Notes: a model not told the origin generated them from the letters alone. Counted from the stretch's first letter, positions 42,715 to 52,610 are shown. The stretch is 64,000 nt of DNA from Plantactinospora sp. KBS50 (GCF_002285795.1 NZ_CP022961.1:2108001-2172000); one strand, 5' to 3'. Program-made: numbers and translations.

Positions 42715-45700
42715 TCACCACCCGGAGGCGGTGTAGACGACCGAGGTGACCTTGGCGTCCGCCCAGGCCAGCTCCCGCAGCAGCGCCAGCGCGCCCTCCT
42801 CCGGGTCGATCAGGCCGATGCCGCGCCGGGCGTACTCCCGGCTCAGCTCGGCCGTGACCATCCCGCCGTGCCCGGCGCCGGGCGCCCACGGCCCCCAGTG
42901 GACGGTCACGCAGCGCACCCCGGTACGGGCCGCGTAGCGGGTGCCGATCGCGTCCAGCGCGTCGTTGGCGGCCGCGTAGTCGGCCTGCCCCCGGTTGCCG
43001 TAGGCGGCGGCGATGCTGCCGAAGAAGACGACGAAGCGCGGCTTGCCGGACAGCTCGTCCAGCGCGGCCACCACCGCCCGCGCCCCGTCGACCTTGGTGT
43101 CGAAGACCCGGGTGAACGACGCCGGGTCCTTCTCGGCGATCAGCTTGTCCTCGATGATGCCGGCGGCGTACACCAGGCCGTCGATGCGGCCGTACTCGGC
43201 GTGGATGCGACCCAGCAGCTCCCGGGTCGCCGCGGTGTCCCGGACGTCCAGGGTGTGGTAGCGCACCTCGGCGCCCAGCTCGGCCAGCTCGGTGAGGGTC
43301 GCGGCCACCTCGCGGGCGGCGAGGATCCGCTGCGCGGCACGGTCGATCTCGGCCGGGGAGCGCAGGCCCTGCCGGGCCAGCGCGGCGACCAGCGCCGCCT
43401 TGTCCGGGGCCGCGGCCAGCGCCGGGTCCTCGGGACCCGCGGGCAACGGGGTACGGCCGACCAGCTCGACGCGGCAGCGGCTGGCCCCGGCGAGCGCCCG
43501 GGCGAACCACGGGGTGATGCCCCGCGCCCCGCCGATCAGCACCACCACGGAGTCCGGCTCCAGGCCGATCGCGGCGGCCTCCGCCACCCCGTCGCCGGCC
43601 GGCCCGGCCCCGCCGGCGGCCAGCGCGCCCAGTTCCTGCGGCACCAGGTCGGCGACGTACCGGTCGGGGCCGCGGCGGGCGACCACCGGGGCGTCGGAGG
43701 TGGTGAGCAGCTCGTCGAGCAGGTGCCGGGCGAGCGCCTCCGGCGGCGCCGACACGTCCAGCGCCACGAACCGGGCGGTCACCGACGGGTACTCGCGGGC
43801 GACCGTGCGGAACAGTCCGGGCATGCCGTCGGCGGCACCGGTCCCGTGCAGCGCTCCGGCGGCCAGCAGCCAGCGCGGGCCGGCGGCCAGCGCCTGGCGC
43901 AGCAGCGGGAACACGTCCGGCAGCAACGGCTCGTCGAGGTTGGTGATCCCGTCCAGCACCAGTACGCCGTCGAAGCCCGCACTGGCCTGCTCGCTGTCGC
44001 GCACCCCGAGCTGCCCGCTCGCGCCGTACTCGCCGAGCAGTCCGGCCAGGTACGCGCCGACGTGCCCGCCCCCGGTGATCAGGAACCGGCGGCCGGCCAG
44101 CGCGGTGGCCGGGTCGGCGGTCGGCTCGGTCCGCACCTGTTCCTGCGCCACCAGGCGCTTCGGCGCGACGCCCACCCCGGCCACCGGCTGCGCGACCGCG
44201 GGCTGCGCCGCGGCCGGCGCCGGCTGCACCGGGGCGGCGGTCGCGGCCAGCGCCGCCGGGGCGGCCGGCGGTTCCACCGCGGCGGGGGCCGCGGTGTTCA
44301 GCTTGACGTCCAGCCAGGTGACCATGGCGCGGACGGTGCGGGCCTTGACGAGGTCTTCGAGTTCGCTTTCGTCGCCTTCGACGTCGAGTTGGAGGTGTTG
44401 GGCGACCTCGCCGGCGACTTCGGCGCGCTTGATGGAGTCGATGGACAGGTCGGCTTCGAGGTCGAGGTCGAGTTCGATGAGGTCGACGGGGTAGCCGGTG
44501 CGCTCGCTGAGGACGTTGAGGATGGCGTTCTGGAAGTCGGCGATGCTCGGCCCGGCCGCCGCCGGCGCCGCCGCCGGTGCCGCCGCCGGTGCCGCCGGCG
44601 CGCTCACCGCGGGCGCGGTGGGTGCCGGAACGGCGAGCGCCGCGCCGGCCGCCGGTGCCGCGGTCAGCGCCGCCGGTGCCGCGGCCGCCGGTGCCGAGCC
44701 GGCGATCTTCTCGTCCAGCCAGGTGACCATGGCGCGGACGGTGCGGGCCTTGACGAGGTCTTCGAGTTCGCTTTCGTCGCCTTCGACGTCGAGTTGGAGG
44801 TGTTGGGCGACCTCGCCGGCGACTTCGGCGCGCTTGATGGAGTCGATGGACAGGTCGGCTTCGAGGTCGAGGTCGAGTTCGATGAGGTCGACGGGGTAGC
44901 CGGTGCGCTCGCTGAGGACGTTGAGGATGGCGTTCTGGAAGTCGGCGATGCTCGGCCCGGCCGCGACGGGTGCTGCGACCACGGGCGCGGGGGCCACCGG
45001 TGCGGCGACCGCGGGCGCGGGGGCCACCGGTGCGACCGGGGCCGGCGCCGCCGGCGCGATCGCCGTGGCCACGGCCGACCCGCCGTTGCTGCTCGTCGGC
45101 ACGGCCGGCGCCGGGACCGGCGGCGCGGCGGCGGGACCCGCCGTCAGCGCAGCGGGCGAGATCGGCGCCGGCGGCGCGGCGGCCGGACCGGGGGTCGGTG
45201 GCGCGGCGGGCGGGTTCGGTGCCGGTGCCGCGGCCGGCAGCGGAGCCGGCGTGGGCTGGACCGGTGCCGGTGGTGCGGCGGCCGGGCTCGGCGCCAGCGC
45301 CGCCGGCGGCGTCGCGGTGTACGGCACGGCCGGTCCCTGGTACGTGTCGGCCTGGTACGTGTCGGCCTGGTACGCGTCGGCCTGGTACGCGTCGGCCTGG
45401 TACGCCGCGGGGGGCGCCCAGACCGGCCGGCCGCCGTCGGCGAGGAACGCCAGCATCACCTCGCGCTGCGAGGCGATCATGTCGCGGGTGGTGCGCAGGT
45501 ACTCGGCGAGGAGCTCGCTGCGGACGTCCCGCGGCCGGGCGGCCACGCCGCCGCCGGAGTTCGGGCCGGGGGCGGAGTTCGGGCCGGGGCCGGAGGCCGG
45601 GCCGTTGTTGGCGGCCGGGCCGGCGGGGAGCATGCCGGTGCTGGTCGTCATGCCGGGATCGGCGGCCGGGCCGGGGCCGGGGGCCGTACCGGTGGCGGCG

Positions 45701-48700
45701 CCGTTCGCAGGGGTCATCGACAGCTCCTTGATCCGTCGGGGAGGGGTCATGCCACCGGGAAGGCTGTTGCCGTGCTGATCCCGGACGAGCAGCCCGTCGA
45801 CCGTCCAGGTCGGACGACGGGACGTTGCGGTGCTGGGCGGGTCGGCGACGACCCGCCCGTCGAAGAGCCAGTGCGGACGCACCGGCAGGCCGGCGCAGGC
45901 GAGTTCGGCGATCGAGATCAGGAAGCCGCGCAGGCCCTCGCGCGAGTCGCGCTCGCAGGCGATCGCCCGGTGCGGCCGGTCGCCGAGCACCGCCCTTACC
46001 AGCCGGGTGAGCACCTGGCCGGGACCGACCTCGACGAAGACGCGGGCTCCGGCGGCGTGCATGGCCTCGATCTGCTCGACGAACCGGACCGGTTCGCCGA
46101 TCTGCTCGGCGAGGTGGTGCCGGACCCCGTCGGCGTCGCCGGCGTACGGCGCGGCCGTCAGGTTCGACCAGACCGGGATGCGGGGTTCCGCTATCCGCCG
46201 GGTGGCGAGCACCTCGGCGAACCGTTCGACCGCGCCCGCGACCACCGGGCTGTGGAACGCGCAGGCCACCGGGATCGACTTCGCGGCCAGCCCGGCCTCC
46301 TTGAGCGCGACCACCGCGGCCTGCACCTTGGGCGTCGGGCCGGAGACCACCACCTGATCCGGGGCGTTCCGGTTGGCCAGCACCACCTCGCTGGTCAGGC
46401 CGGCGTTGGCCAGTGCCCGGGCCACCTCGTCGACGGTGCCCTTGACCGCGGCCATGGTGCCGGGGTCCGAGCCGCAGGCGCCGAGGATGGCGGCGGCGCG
46501 TTCCCGGCTCAGCTCCAGCAGGGTGGTCGCGTCGAACGCGCCGGCGACGCAGAGCCCGACCAACTCGCCGTAGCTGTGCCCCGCGGTCATGTCCGGCCGT
46601 ACGCCGAGGCGGCGCAGCAGGTGGTCCACGGCGAGCCCGCCGATGCCCAGCACCGGCTGGGCGATCCGGGTGTCGCGTACCCGCTCCTCCTGCTCCCGCC
46701 GGGTGGCCTGGTCGAACGCGGCGGGCGGGAACAGCAGCTCCGCCGCGGGCTGGTCGAGTTCGAGGTAGTGCCGCAGCTCGGGGAAGGCGACGAAGAGTTC
46801 GGCCAGCGCGCCGGGACGCTGGCTGCCCTGGCCGGGGAAGAGGAAGGCCACCTGGCCGGCCTCGACGGGCTCGACCTCCGCCGGCTGGACGAGGCCGCGG
46901 GCCGGGTCGTGCTCGCCCGCCAGGGCGCGGTGCAGCAGCGTCGCCAGCTCGGTCAGGTCCCGGGCGACGACCGCGACCCGGACCGGGCCGGGCCGGCCGG
47001 TGGCCCGCCCGGCGTTCTCGGCGGCCAGCTCGGCCAGCCGTCCCTGCCGTCCCGGGTCGCCGTCGGCCAGGCCGGTCAGCAACTGCTGAATGGACCGGTG
47101 CGCGGCGGCCCGGTCCGGGCCGGAGAAGCAGAACAGCTCGGCCGGCCAGCTCCGCCGGCTGTGCCGGGGTTCGGGGGCGCCCGCGTACGCGCCGAGCACC
47201 ACGTGGAAGTTGGTGCCGCCGAAGCCGAACGCGCTCACCCCGGCGATCCGTTCGCTGGCCGGGGCCGGCCAGGGGCGGGCCTCGGTGAAGAAGGAGAACG
47301 GGCTGCGCTGCGGATGCCAGGCCGGGTTGGGCCGGCTCAGGTGGATGGTGGGTGGCCGGACGCCGTGGTACAGCGACAGCGTCGTCTTGATCATTCCGGC
47401 CAGCCCGGCGGCGCACTTGGTGTGCCCGATCTGCGACTTCACCGAACCCAGCGCGCATCCGCCGGGCTCCGCCCCGGCCTCGACGAACATCCGGGTGAGC
47501 GTCTCCAGCTCGGTGCGGTCGCCGACCACGGTGCCGGTGCCGTGCGCCTCCACCAGGCCGACCTCGCGGGGCGAGACGCCGGCCCGCCGGTAGGCCCGGT
47601 CCAGCGCCCGGCGCTGACCGTCGGGACGCGGGGCGGTCAGCCCGAGCGCCCGGCCGTCGCTGGCGCTGCCGACGCCCTTGACCACCGCGTAGATCCGGTC
47701 GCCGTCGCGTTCGGCGTCGGCCAGCCGCTTGAGGACGACGCAGGCCACCCCCTCGCCGAGGGCGATGCCGTCGCCGGTGCTGTCGAACGGCCGGGACCGG
47801 CCGGTGGGGGAGAGCGCGTGTGCCGAGGTGAACATGAGGTAGTCGTTGATGCCGTTGTGCAGGTCGATGCCGCCGCAGATCATCAGGTCGCTGTCGCCGC
47901 CGGTCAGTTCCTTGCAGGCGGCGTCCAGGGCGGCCAGGGAGGAGGCGCAGGCGGCGTCGACGGTGAAGTTGGGTCCGCCCAGGTCGAGGCGGTTGGCGAC
48001 CCGGCCGGCGATCACGTTGGCCAGCACCCCGGGGAAGCTGTCCTCGGTGACGGTGGGCAGCATGTCCTGCATCTGCTCGGGCACGTCGCCCAGGTACGCC
48101 GGCAGCATGGTGCGCAGCGTCTGCGCGTGGCCCATGTCGCTGCCGGCCTCGGCGCCGAAGATCACGCCGGTGCGGGCGTGGTCTGCGCCCGCGGCGTCGT
48201 GCGGGTAGCCGGCGTCGATCAGCGCCCGGTGCGAGACCTCCAGGGCGAGCAGCTGGGTCGGGTCGATGCTGCCCAGCGCGGTCGGCGGGATGCCGTAGCC
48301 GATCGCGTCGAAGGGCACCGGGTCGATGAAGCCGCCCCACTTCGAGACGCTGATCCGGCCGCTCTGTCCCGGACCGACCTCCGGGGCGTAGTAGATGTCG
48401 GTGTCCCACCGTTCGGCCGGCACCTCGGTGACGGCGTCGGCGCCGCTGAGCACGGTGCGCCAGAAGCTCGCCAGGTCGGGGGAGCCCGGCAGCATGCAGG
48501 CCATCCCGACGATCGCGATGTCCAGCGGCGCGACCGGCTCGTCGATCTGGTCGGCGGGCTCCGCCAGCCGCTCGTGCAGCGTGTCGAGGCGGGCGGTGTG
48601 GAAGTCGCGGGCAGCGGTGGTGACCTCGTCGTGCAGGTCCGCCACGGTGGTGACGGTGTTGCGCAGCACGGCGACCTGGCCGGCCATGAACAGCCCCTCG

Positions 48701-50493
48701 GCCGCCTGCACGGACTCGTCCACCGACTCGATGACCTCGCCGTTGCGGCGCAGGCCCTTGCTGGCGATCCGCAGCCGGCCGATGTTGAGCAGCTCCAGGT
48801 GTTCCCACACCTGGCGGTTCTCCGCGCCGGCCTCCTCCAACTCGGTGCGCATCCGCTGGAAGTCCTCGGCGAACGGGGTGTGCAGACACCGGGTGACGTG
48901 CCCGGGTGCGGTCTCCAGCACGGCGGTGCGCTCGGCGGCGAGCGCCTCGCGCTGGAACAGCGGCTGCACCGCGCCGTGCTCCACGGCCTCGGCGGTGAAC
49001 AGGTACGCGGTGCCCATCAGCACGCCGATCCGGGCGCCGCGGCGGGCCAGCGGTGCGGCCATCGCGGTGACCATGGCGGCCGAGCGGGCGTCGTGGATGC
49101 CGCCGGCGAAGAAGACCTGCACCTGCCCGGCCGCGACCGGTTCGGTGTCGAGGTACTCCTCCAGCACCATCAGCTGTGCCTCCCAGAGTGGGAAGCTGAA
49201 CCGGGGTCCGATGTGCCCGCCGCACTCGGCGCCCTCGAAGACGAACCGGCGGGCGCCCGAGCGCAGGAACTGCCGCAGCAGCCCGGGGGAGGGCACGTGC
49301 AGGAAGGTGGTGATCCCGCGTTCGTCCAGGGCGCGTGCCTGCGGCGGCCGGCCACCGGCGATGATCGCGAAGGCCGGGCGGATCTCCTGGATGACCTCCA
49401 GCTGGGCGACCCGCAACTCCTCGGGGGCGAAGCCCAGCACGCCCACCCCCCAGGGGCGGTCGCCGAGCCGGCGCGCGGTCTCGGTGAGCATCCGGCGGCA
49501 CTGGTCGGCCGAGTTGAGGGCGAGCGCGATGAACGGCAGCCCGCCGCCGTCGGCGACGGCGGCGGCGAAGCCGGGCTCGTCGCTGACCCGGGTCATCGGT
49601 CCCTGCGCGACCGGCACCCGGACGCCGAGGTCGGCGGCGAGCGGGCCGCCGGGCAGCAGCAGCGCGGCGGCCTCGTGGTCGTCCGCGGCGTCCAGCATGG
49701 TGGCGCGCATCGCCCGCACGGCGCTGGCGGTGTCGGACCAGCGGTCGGCGAAGGCGGCGGCGAGCCAGCCGTCCTGGCCGACCGGCAGCAGCTCCGTGGC
49801 GCCCTCGGAGCGGCCGCCCCGGCGTATCCCGCGGAACCCGTCGACCAGCACCGTCTCCGAGCCGTCCATCCGCCGGATGGTCGCCCGGACGTCGGCCGGC
49901 AGCTCGGACTCGGGCATCAGGGCCAGCTGGGTGTCCAGCACGATCCCGGCGGCGCCGCCGACCAGGCAGGCGCCGGCGGTGCGCGGGCCGATCCCGCCGG
50001 CCACCCAGACGGGCAACTGGACGGTCTCGTCGGCGACGAGCCGCTGGAGCAGGACGAAGGAGCTGAGGTCACTGACCCGGCCGCCGGACTCCATGCCCCG
50101 GGCGATCAGGCCGTGCGCGCCGGCCGCCGCGGCGGCGCGGGCCTCGGCCAGGCTGGTCACCTCCACGATGACCCGGTACTTCGCGGCGATCTGCGGCAGC
50201 GGCCAGGGGCCGTCGGGGGTGGTCACCACGAGGTCCACCCGGCCGCGTGCGGCGTGCTCCACCTCGTCGGGTGTGGCCTGGCAGCCGGCCGGGATGCGGA
50301 CGCCGACCGGGTCGGGCGCCCAGGACGTCGCCTGGCGGAGCGCGCGGAGCGCCCAGTCGTCCCCGCCGGCGAGGTCGAGGATGCCCAGGCCGCCGCCGGC
50401 GCAGGCGGCGGCCGTTATCCGTGGGCTGGGCTCCAGTGCGCCAGCGGGATTGACGACCATGATCAGATCGCGCCTGTGCGGTGCAGTACTCAT
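42715..50493 (-). CDS. iterative type I synthase, NPD-NPD-KS-AT-ACP-ACP-KR
   Basis: This 2592-residue protein starts at an ATG 4 nt after GGGAG. Residues 10-290 are a degenerate NPD-type (nitronate monooxygenase/FabK-like) barrel and about 300-600 a second one with GAECGGHIGPRFSFPLWEAQ and VFFAGGIHDARSA, equivalent to the PfaD enoyl reductase. KS about 660-1090 (Cys in VDAACASSLAALDAAC, about 846; VEAHGTGTVVGD; SQIGHTKCAAG). AT about 1210-1500 (FLFPGQGSQRPG, Ser in GHSYGEL). A Pro/Ala linker with an AYQAD repeat leads to two ACPs with LEADLSIDSIKRAEV. KR from about 2310 (VVLIGGARGITPW; YAAAN). DSIK-type ACPs and the fused PfaD-like part indicate a reduced, possibly unsaturated acyl chain. Confidence 0.88.
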   Translation of the reverse strand: MSTAPHRRDLIMVVNPAGALEPSPRITAAACAGGGLGILDLAGGDDWALRALRQATSWAPDPVGVRIPAGCQATPDEVEHAARGRVDLVVTTPDGPWPLPQIAAKYRVIVEVTSLAEARAAAAAGAHGLIARGMESGGRVSDLSSFVLLQRLVADETVQLPVWVAGGIGPRTAGACLVGGAAGIVLDTQLALMPESELPADVRATIRRMDGSETVLVDGFRGIRRGGRSEGATELLPVGQDGWLAAAFADRWSDTASAVRAMRATMLDAADDHEAAALLLPGGPLAADLGVRVPVAQGPMTRVSDEPGFAAAVADGGGLPFIALALNSADQCRRMLTETARRLGDRPWGVGVLGFAPEELRVAQLEVIQEIRPAFAIIAGGRPPQARALDERGITTFLHVPSPGLLRQFLRSGARRFVFEGAECGGHIGPRFSFPLWEAQLMVLEEYLDTEPVAAGQVQVFFAGGIHDARSAAMVTAMAAPLARRGARIGVLMGTAYLFTAEAVEHGAVQPLFQREALAAERTAVLETAPGHVTRCLHTPFAEDFQRMRTELEEAGAENRQVWEHLELLNIGRLRIASKGLRRNGEVIESVDESVQAAEGLFMAGQVAVLRNTVTTVADLHDEVTTAARDFHTARLDTLHERLAEPADQIDEPVAPLDIAIVGMACMLPGSPDLASFWRTVLSGADAVTEVPAERWDTDIYYAPEVGPGQSGRISVSKWGGFIDPVPFDAIGYGIPPTALGSIDPTQLLALEVSHRALIDAGYPHDAAGADHARTGVIFGAEAGSDMGHAQTLRTMLPAYLGDVPEQMQDMLPTVTEDSFPGVLANVIAGRVANRLDLGGPNFTVDAACASSLAALDAACKELTGGDSDLMICGGIDLHNGINDYLMFTSAHALSPTGRSRPFDSTGDGIALGEGVACVVLKRLADAERDGDRIYAVVKGVGSASDGRALGLTAPRPDGQRRALDRAYRRAGVSPREVGLVEAHGTGTVVGDRTELETLTRMFVEAGAEPGGCALGSVKSQIGHTKCAAGLAGMIKTTLSLYHGVRPPTIHLSRPNPAWHPQRSPFSFFTEARPWPAPASERIAGVSAFGFGGTNFHVVLGAYAGAPEPRHSRRSWPAELFCFSGPDRAAAHRSIQQLLTGLADGDPGRQGRLAELAAENAGRATGRPGPVRVAVVARDLTELATLLHRALAGEHDPARGLVQPAEVEPVEAGQVAFLFPGQGSQRPGALAELFVAFPELRHYLELDQPAAELLFPPAAFDQATRREQEERVRDTRIAQPVLGIGGLAVDHLLRRLGVRPDMTAGHSYGELVGLCVAGAFDATTLLELSRERAAAILGACGSDPGTMAAVKGTVDEVARALANAGLTSEVVLANRNAPDQVVVSGPTPKVQAAVVALKEAGLAAKSIPVACAFHSPVVAGAVERFAEVLATRRIAEPRIPVWSNLTAAPYAGDADGVRHHLAEQIGEPVRFVEQIEAMHAAGARVFVEVGPGQVLTRLVRAVLGDRPHRAIACERDSREGLRGFLISIAELACAGLPVRPHWLFDGRVVADPPSTATSRRPTWTVDGLLVRDQHGNSLPGGMTPPRRIKELSMTPANGAATGTAPGPGPAADPGMTTSTGMLPAGPAANNGPASGPGPNSAPGPNSGGGVAARPRDVRSELLAEYLRTTRDMIASQREVMLAFLADGGRPVWAPPAAYQADAYQADAYQADTYQADTYQGPAVPYTATPPAALAPSPAAAPPAPVQPTPAPLPAAAPAPNPPAAPPTPGPAAAPPAPISPAALTAGPAAAPPVPAPAVPTSSNGGSAVATAIAPAAPAPVAPVAPAPAVAAPVAPAPVVAAPVAAGPSIADFQNAILNVLSERTGYPVDLIELDLDLEADLSIDSIKRAEVAGEVAQHLQLDVEGDESELEDLVKARTVRAMVTWLDEKIAGSAPAAAAPAALTAAPAAGAALAVPAPTAPAVSAPAAPAAAPAAAPAAAGPSIADFQNAILNVLSERTGYPVDLIELDLDLEADLSIDSIKRAEVAGEVAQHLQLDVEGDESELEDLVKARTVRAMVTWLDVKLNTAAPAAVEPPAAPAALAATAAPVQPAPAAAQPAVAQPVAGVGVAPKRLVAQEQVRTEPTADPATALAGRRFLITGGGHVGAYLAGLLGEYGASGQLGVRDSEQASAGFDGVLVLDGITNLDEPLLPDVFPLLRQALAAGPRWLLAAGALHGTGAADGMPGLFRTVAREYPSVTARFVALDVSAPPEALARHLLDELLTTSDAPVVARRGPDRYVADLVPQELGALAAGGAGPAGDGVAEAAAIGLEPDSVVVLIGGARGITPWFARALAGASRCRVELVGRTPLPAGPEDPALAAAPDKAALVAALARQGLRSPAEIDRAAQRILAAREVAATLTELAELGAEVRYHTLDVRDTAATRELLGRIHAEYGRIDGLVYAAGIIEDKLIAEKDPASFTRVFDTKVDGARAVVAALDELSGKPRFVVFFGSIAAAYGNRGQADYAAANDALDAIGTRYAARTGVRCVTVHWGPWAPGAGHGGMVTAELSREYARRGIGLIDPEEGALALLRELAWADAKVTSVVYTASGW
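44307..44559 (-). repeat. ACP-coding direct repeat, distal copy (ACP2)
   Basis: It is identical over 253 bp to 44712-44964. It covers the whole carrier-protein domain from GPSIADFQNAI to AMVTWLD; sequence diverges abruptly on both sides. Confidence 0.85.
44712..44964 (-). repeat. ACP-coding direct repeat, proximal copy (ACP1)
   Basis: It is identical over 253 bp to 44307-44559, 405 bp away. It includes silent positions, so duplication or gene conversion was recent. Confidence 0.85.
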
Positions 50494-51327
50494 CGGGCTC
50501 CCAGTTCGCTCGCTGAGGGACACGGTGCGACGGGCCGGGGATAGTCGGCCGGACTAGCTGCAACGACAAAATTTGCGCAAGTCGATGTTGCGCTGAGTCA
50601 GAACTTAGCGGCGCCCAGTTACATTCCGGTTAAATCTGACCGGCCTTATCGGTGCCGTGAAGATTTCCTACTAATGCGGGTGGGAATTGTCGGCGAGATG
50701 ACCAGGCAAGACGTCTCCATCGCCGAGTGAAGGCGGTCACAGTCCTCACTGTGTGTTGCCATCTGTCGATTGCTGATCCCATTACCAGGCTTTACTTTGC
50801 CGGCTCGATCGGCTCTCCGGGTAGGGGTTATTCGGGCCTTGTCTCATCATCTGGAACGGCTCTTGCCCGGGATCGTTGCCTGGGCCAACGATCTATGGCT
50901 ATGTTCTAGCCGGCATTCCCAATAGATTAACTTCGATATATCTGTCGGGGGTGGACTCTGAATTTGATCAATTGACGGCCTGGTCGGTGGTGCTTTGCTG
51001 CCCGTGGTGCGCCCTCCTGGGAGGGCTGACGGTGTTGTCCGCGCCGTGCGGTGGCAGTCTGGGGAACCCGCCGATCGTCCGCCGGCGGCGGTGCCGAACG
51101 GTCGAGCCGCCCCCGAAGATCAGCCTGGCAGCTCACTTAACCAACGTTTTACGTTGCCCTGTCGGAATGACTCAACCAGCGTTGCAGCTCTGTTTCGGTG
51201 CTGCGACGTTCGCGGTAGTCCTCGCGTGTCTGGGCGGATCACGCGACTGACGGGCAGACGTGCGTCCCGACGGCCGCCCCTGCCGGCGCCGCCCGGCCTC
51301 ATTCGTCTTTCGGATCGGCGGTTGATT
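50494..51327. other. long divergent intergenic region, likely promoters of the PKS cluster
   Basis: It is about 830 bp with GC well below the flanks from 50560 to 50980. It contains TTGCGCAA (a palindrome) followed 7 bp later by TTGCGC near 50573-50594. It must hold the promoter for the minus-strand synthase operon and probably that of the exporter gene on the right. Frames inside (for example 50876-51250) have atypical codon use and no recognisable product. No tRNA or terminator was found. Confidence 0.5.
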
Positions 51328-52254
51328 GTGCGTAGACTGATTTTTTTCGCCCTGGTGGGCCTCGGTGCGCAACTGGTTGACGGCAGTCTCGGAATGGCCT
51401 ATGGAGTGACCTCCACGACGCTCCTGCTGGCGGCCAACACCGGTGCAGCGAGCGCGTCCGCGAGCGTGCACCTGGCCGAGATCGGCACCACCCTCGTCTC
51501 CGGGGCCGCACACTGGCGGTTCGGCAACGTCGACTGGGCGGTCGTGCGCCGGGTGGGCGTGCCGGGCGCCGTGGGGGCCTTCGCCGGCGCCACCTTCCTG
51601 TCCCACCTCGCCGCGGCGGCCGCGGCGCCGATCATGTCCTTGATCCTGCTCGCCCTCGGGCTGTACGTGCTGGTCCGGTTCACCTTCGCGCGGCTGCCGC
51701 GGGAGCGGGTCGGACTGCCGTTGCGCAAGCGGTTCCTCGCGCCGCTCGGCCTGGTCGCCGGCTTCCTCGACGCCACCGGCGGGGGCGGGTGGGGTCCGGT
51801 CGGCACCCCGGCCATCCTGGCCAGCGGCCGGTTGGAACCGCGTCGCGTCATCGGCTCGATCGACACCAGCGAGTTCCTGGTGGCGATCGCCGCGAGCATC
51901 GGCTTCCTGATCGGCATCGGGTCGGAGCGCATCAGGTTCACGCTGGTCGCCGGGCTGCTGATCGGCGGCATGGTCGCCGCGCCGATCGCCGCCTGGCTGG
52001 TGCGGCTGGTGCCGGCCAGGGTGCTCGGCTCCGCCGTCGGCGGCGTCATCGTGCTGACCAACATCCGGACGTTGCTGGTCAGCGACTGGGTCTCCGCGCC
52101 GGCCGCCGTGCAGTTCGTCTGCTACCCGGCCATCGCGCTGGCCTGGGTCGCCGCGGTGCTCTGGTCGCTGCGCCAGCACCTGTCCGACCGGCAGGTCGCG
52201 GCGGTGGCCGCCGCCGAGGGCGGCACCGGGGAGCCCGTGACCGCGCCGGGCTGA
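51328..52254 (+). CDS. TauE/SafE-family (TSUP) anion exporter
   Basis: This 308-residue membrane protein starts at a GTG; upstream extension of the frame is not hydrophobic. Helix 1 LIFFALVGLGAQLVDGSLGMAYGVTSTTLLL carries the TSUP N-terminal motif (GxxaGxxGxGxG-like). A second copy is AGFLDATGGGGWGPVGTPAILASGR, giving the two-fold repeat of four plus four helices. The family exports sulfite, sulfonates or sulfoacetate. It is divergent from the sulfated-lipid cluster, and sulfite or sulfate-ester handling would make sense beside it, but this link is inference. Confidence 0.85.
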   Translation: MRRLIFFALVGLGAQLVDGSLGMAYGVTSTTLLLAANTGAASASASVHLAEIGTTLVSGAAHWRFGNVDWAVVRRVGVPGAVGAFAGATFLSHLAAAAAAPIMSLILLALGLYVLVRFTFARLPRERVGLPLRKRFLAPLGLVAGFLDATGGGGWGPVGTPAILASGRLEPRRVIGSIDTSEFLVAIAASIGFLIGIGSERIRFTLVAGLLIGGMVAAPIAAWLVRLVPARVLGSAVGGVIVLTNIRTLLVSDWVSAPAAVQFVCYPAIALAWVAAVLWSLRQHLSDRQVAAVAAAEGGTGEPVTAPG

Positions 52255-52610
52255 TCTGCCGGTCGGCTCCGACTCGCCGGGACGCGGTGGCTGGTGCCGC
52301 GTCCCGGCGTCGTGCCGTGCCCCGGGTCGTGTCCGCGTCCCGGCGTCGTGTCCGTGCCCCGGGTCGCGTCCGTGCCCCCCGGGGGTCGTGCCTGCCCATG
52401 GGGACACTCCCCGGTCGTACCCGTGCCGCCGGGGTCGTACCCGTGGTCACGGTGGTGTTCGTGCCCCCGGTCCCGGCCCGGTCTCGGCCCGGTCCCGGCC
52501 TCGGTTCCGGTCACAAGAGTTTGCAAGAAATTTTCATGTGGAGGTTTGACGGCGATAAGCATTGTCGTAACAATGTCTGTCAATATTTATCCACCTGGAT
52601 GGAGCTGCTC
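52255..52610. other. intergenic region with GC-rich repeats and an operator-like palindrome
   Basis: Positions 52300-52440 are degenerate repeats of CGTGTCCGTGCCCCGGGT-like units. From about 52510 the sequence becomes AT-rich and includes the perfect inverted repeat CATTGT-CGTA-ACAATG (52560-52575), 35 bp before the next start. It probably carries the promoter and operator of the Cys-rich protein operon. Confidence 0.5.

Noticed and set aside
42631-50544. A 2637-codon open frame on the plus strand across the large synthase
   Set aside because: It is the antisense shadow of the minus-strand synthase. Its product is Arg/Gly/His-rich with no domain, whereas the minus strand encodes complete KS, AT, ACP and KR domains.
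50876-51250. A 124-codon frame in the intergenic region before the TSUP gene
   Set aside because: Codon use is atypical, there is no ribosome-binding site, and its end is Arg/Pro/Cys-rich without a recognisable fold. It is more likely part of the promoter region.
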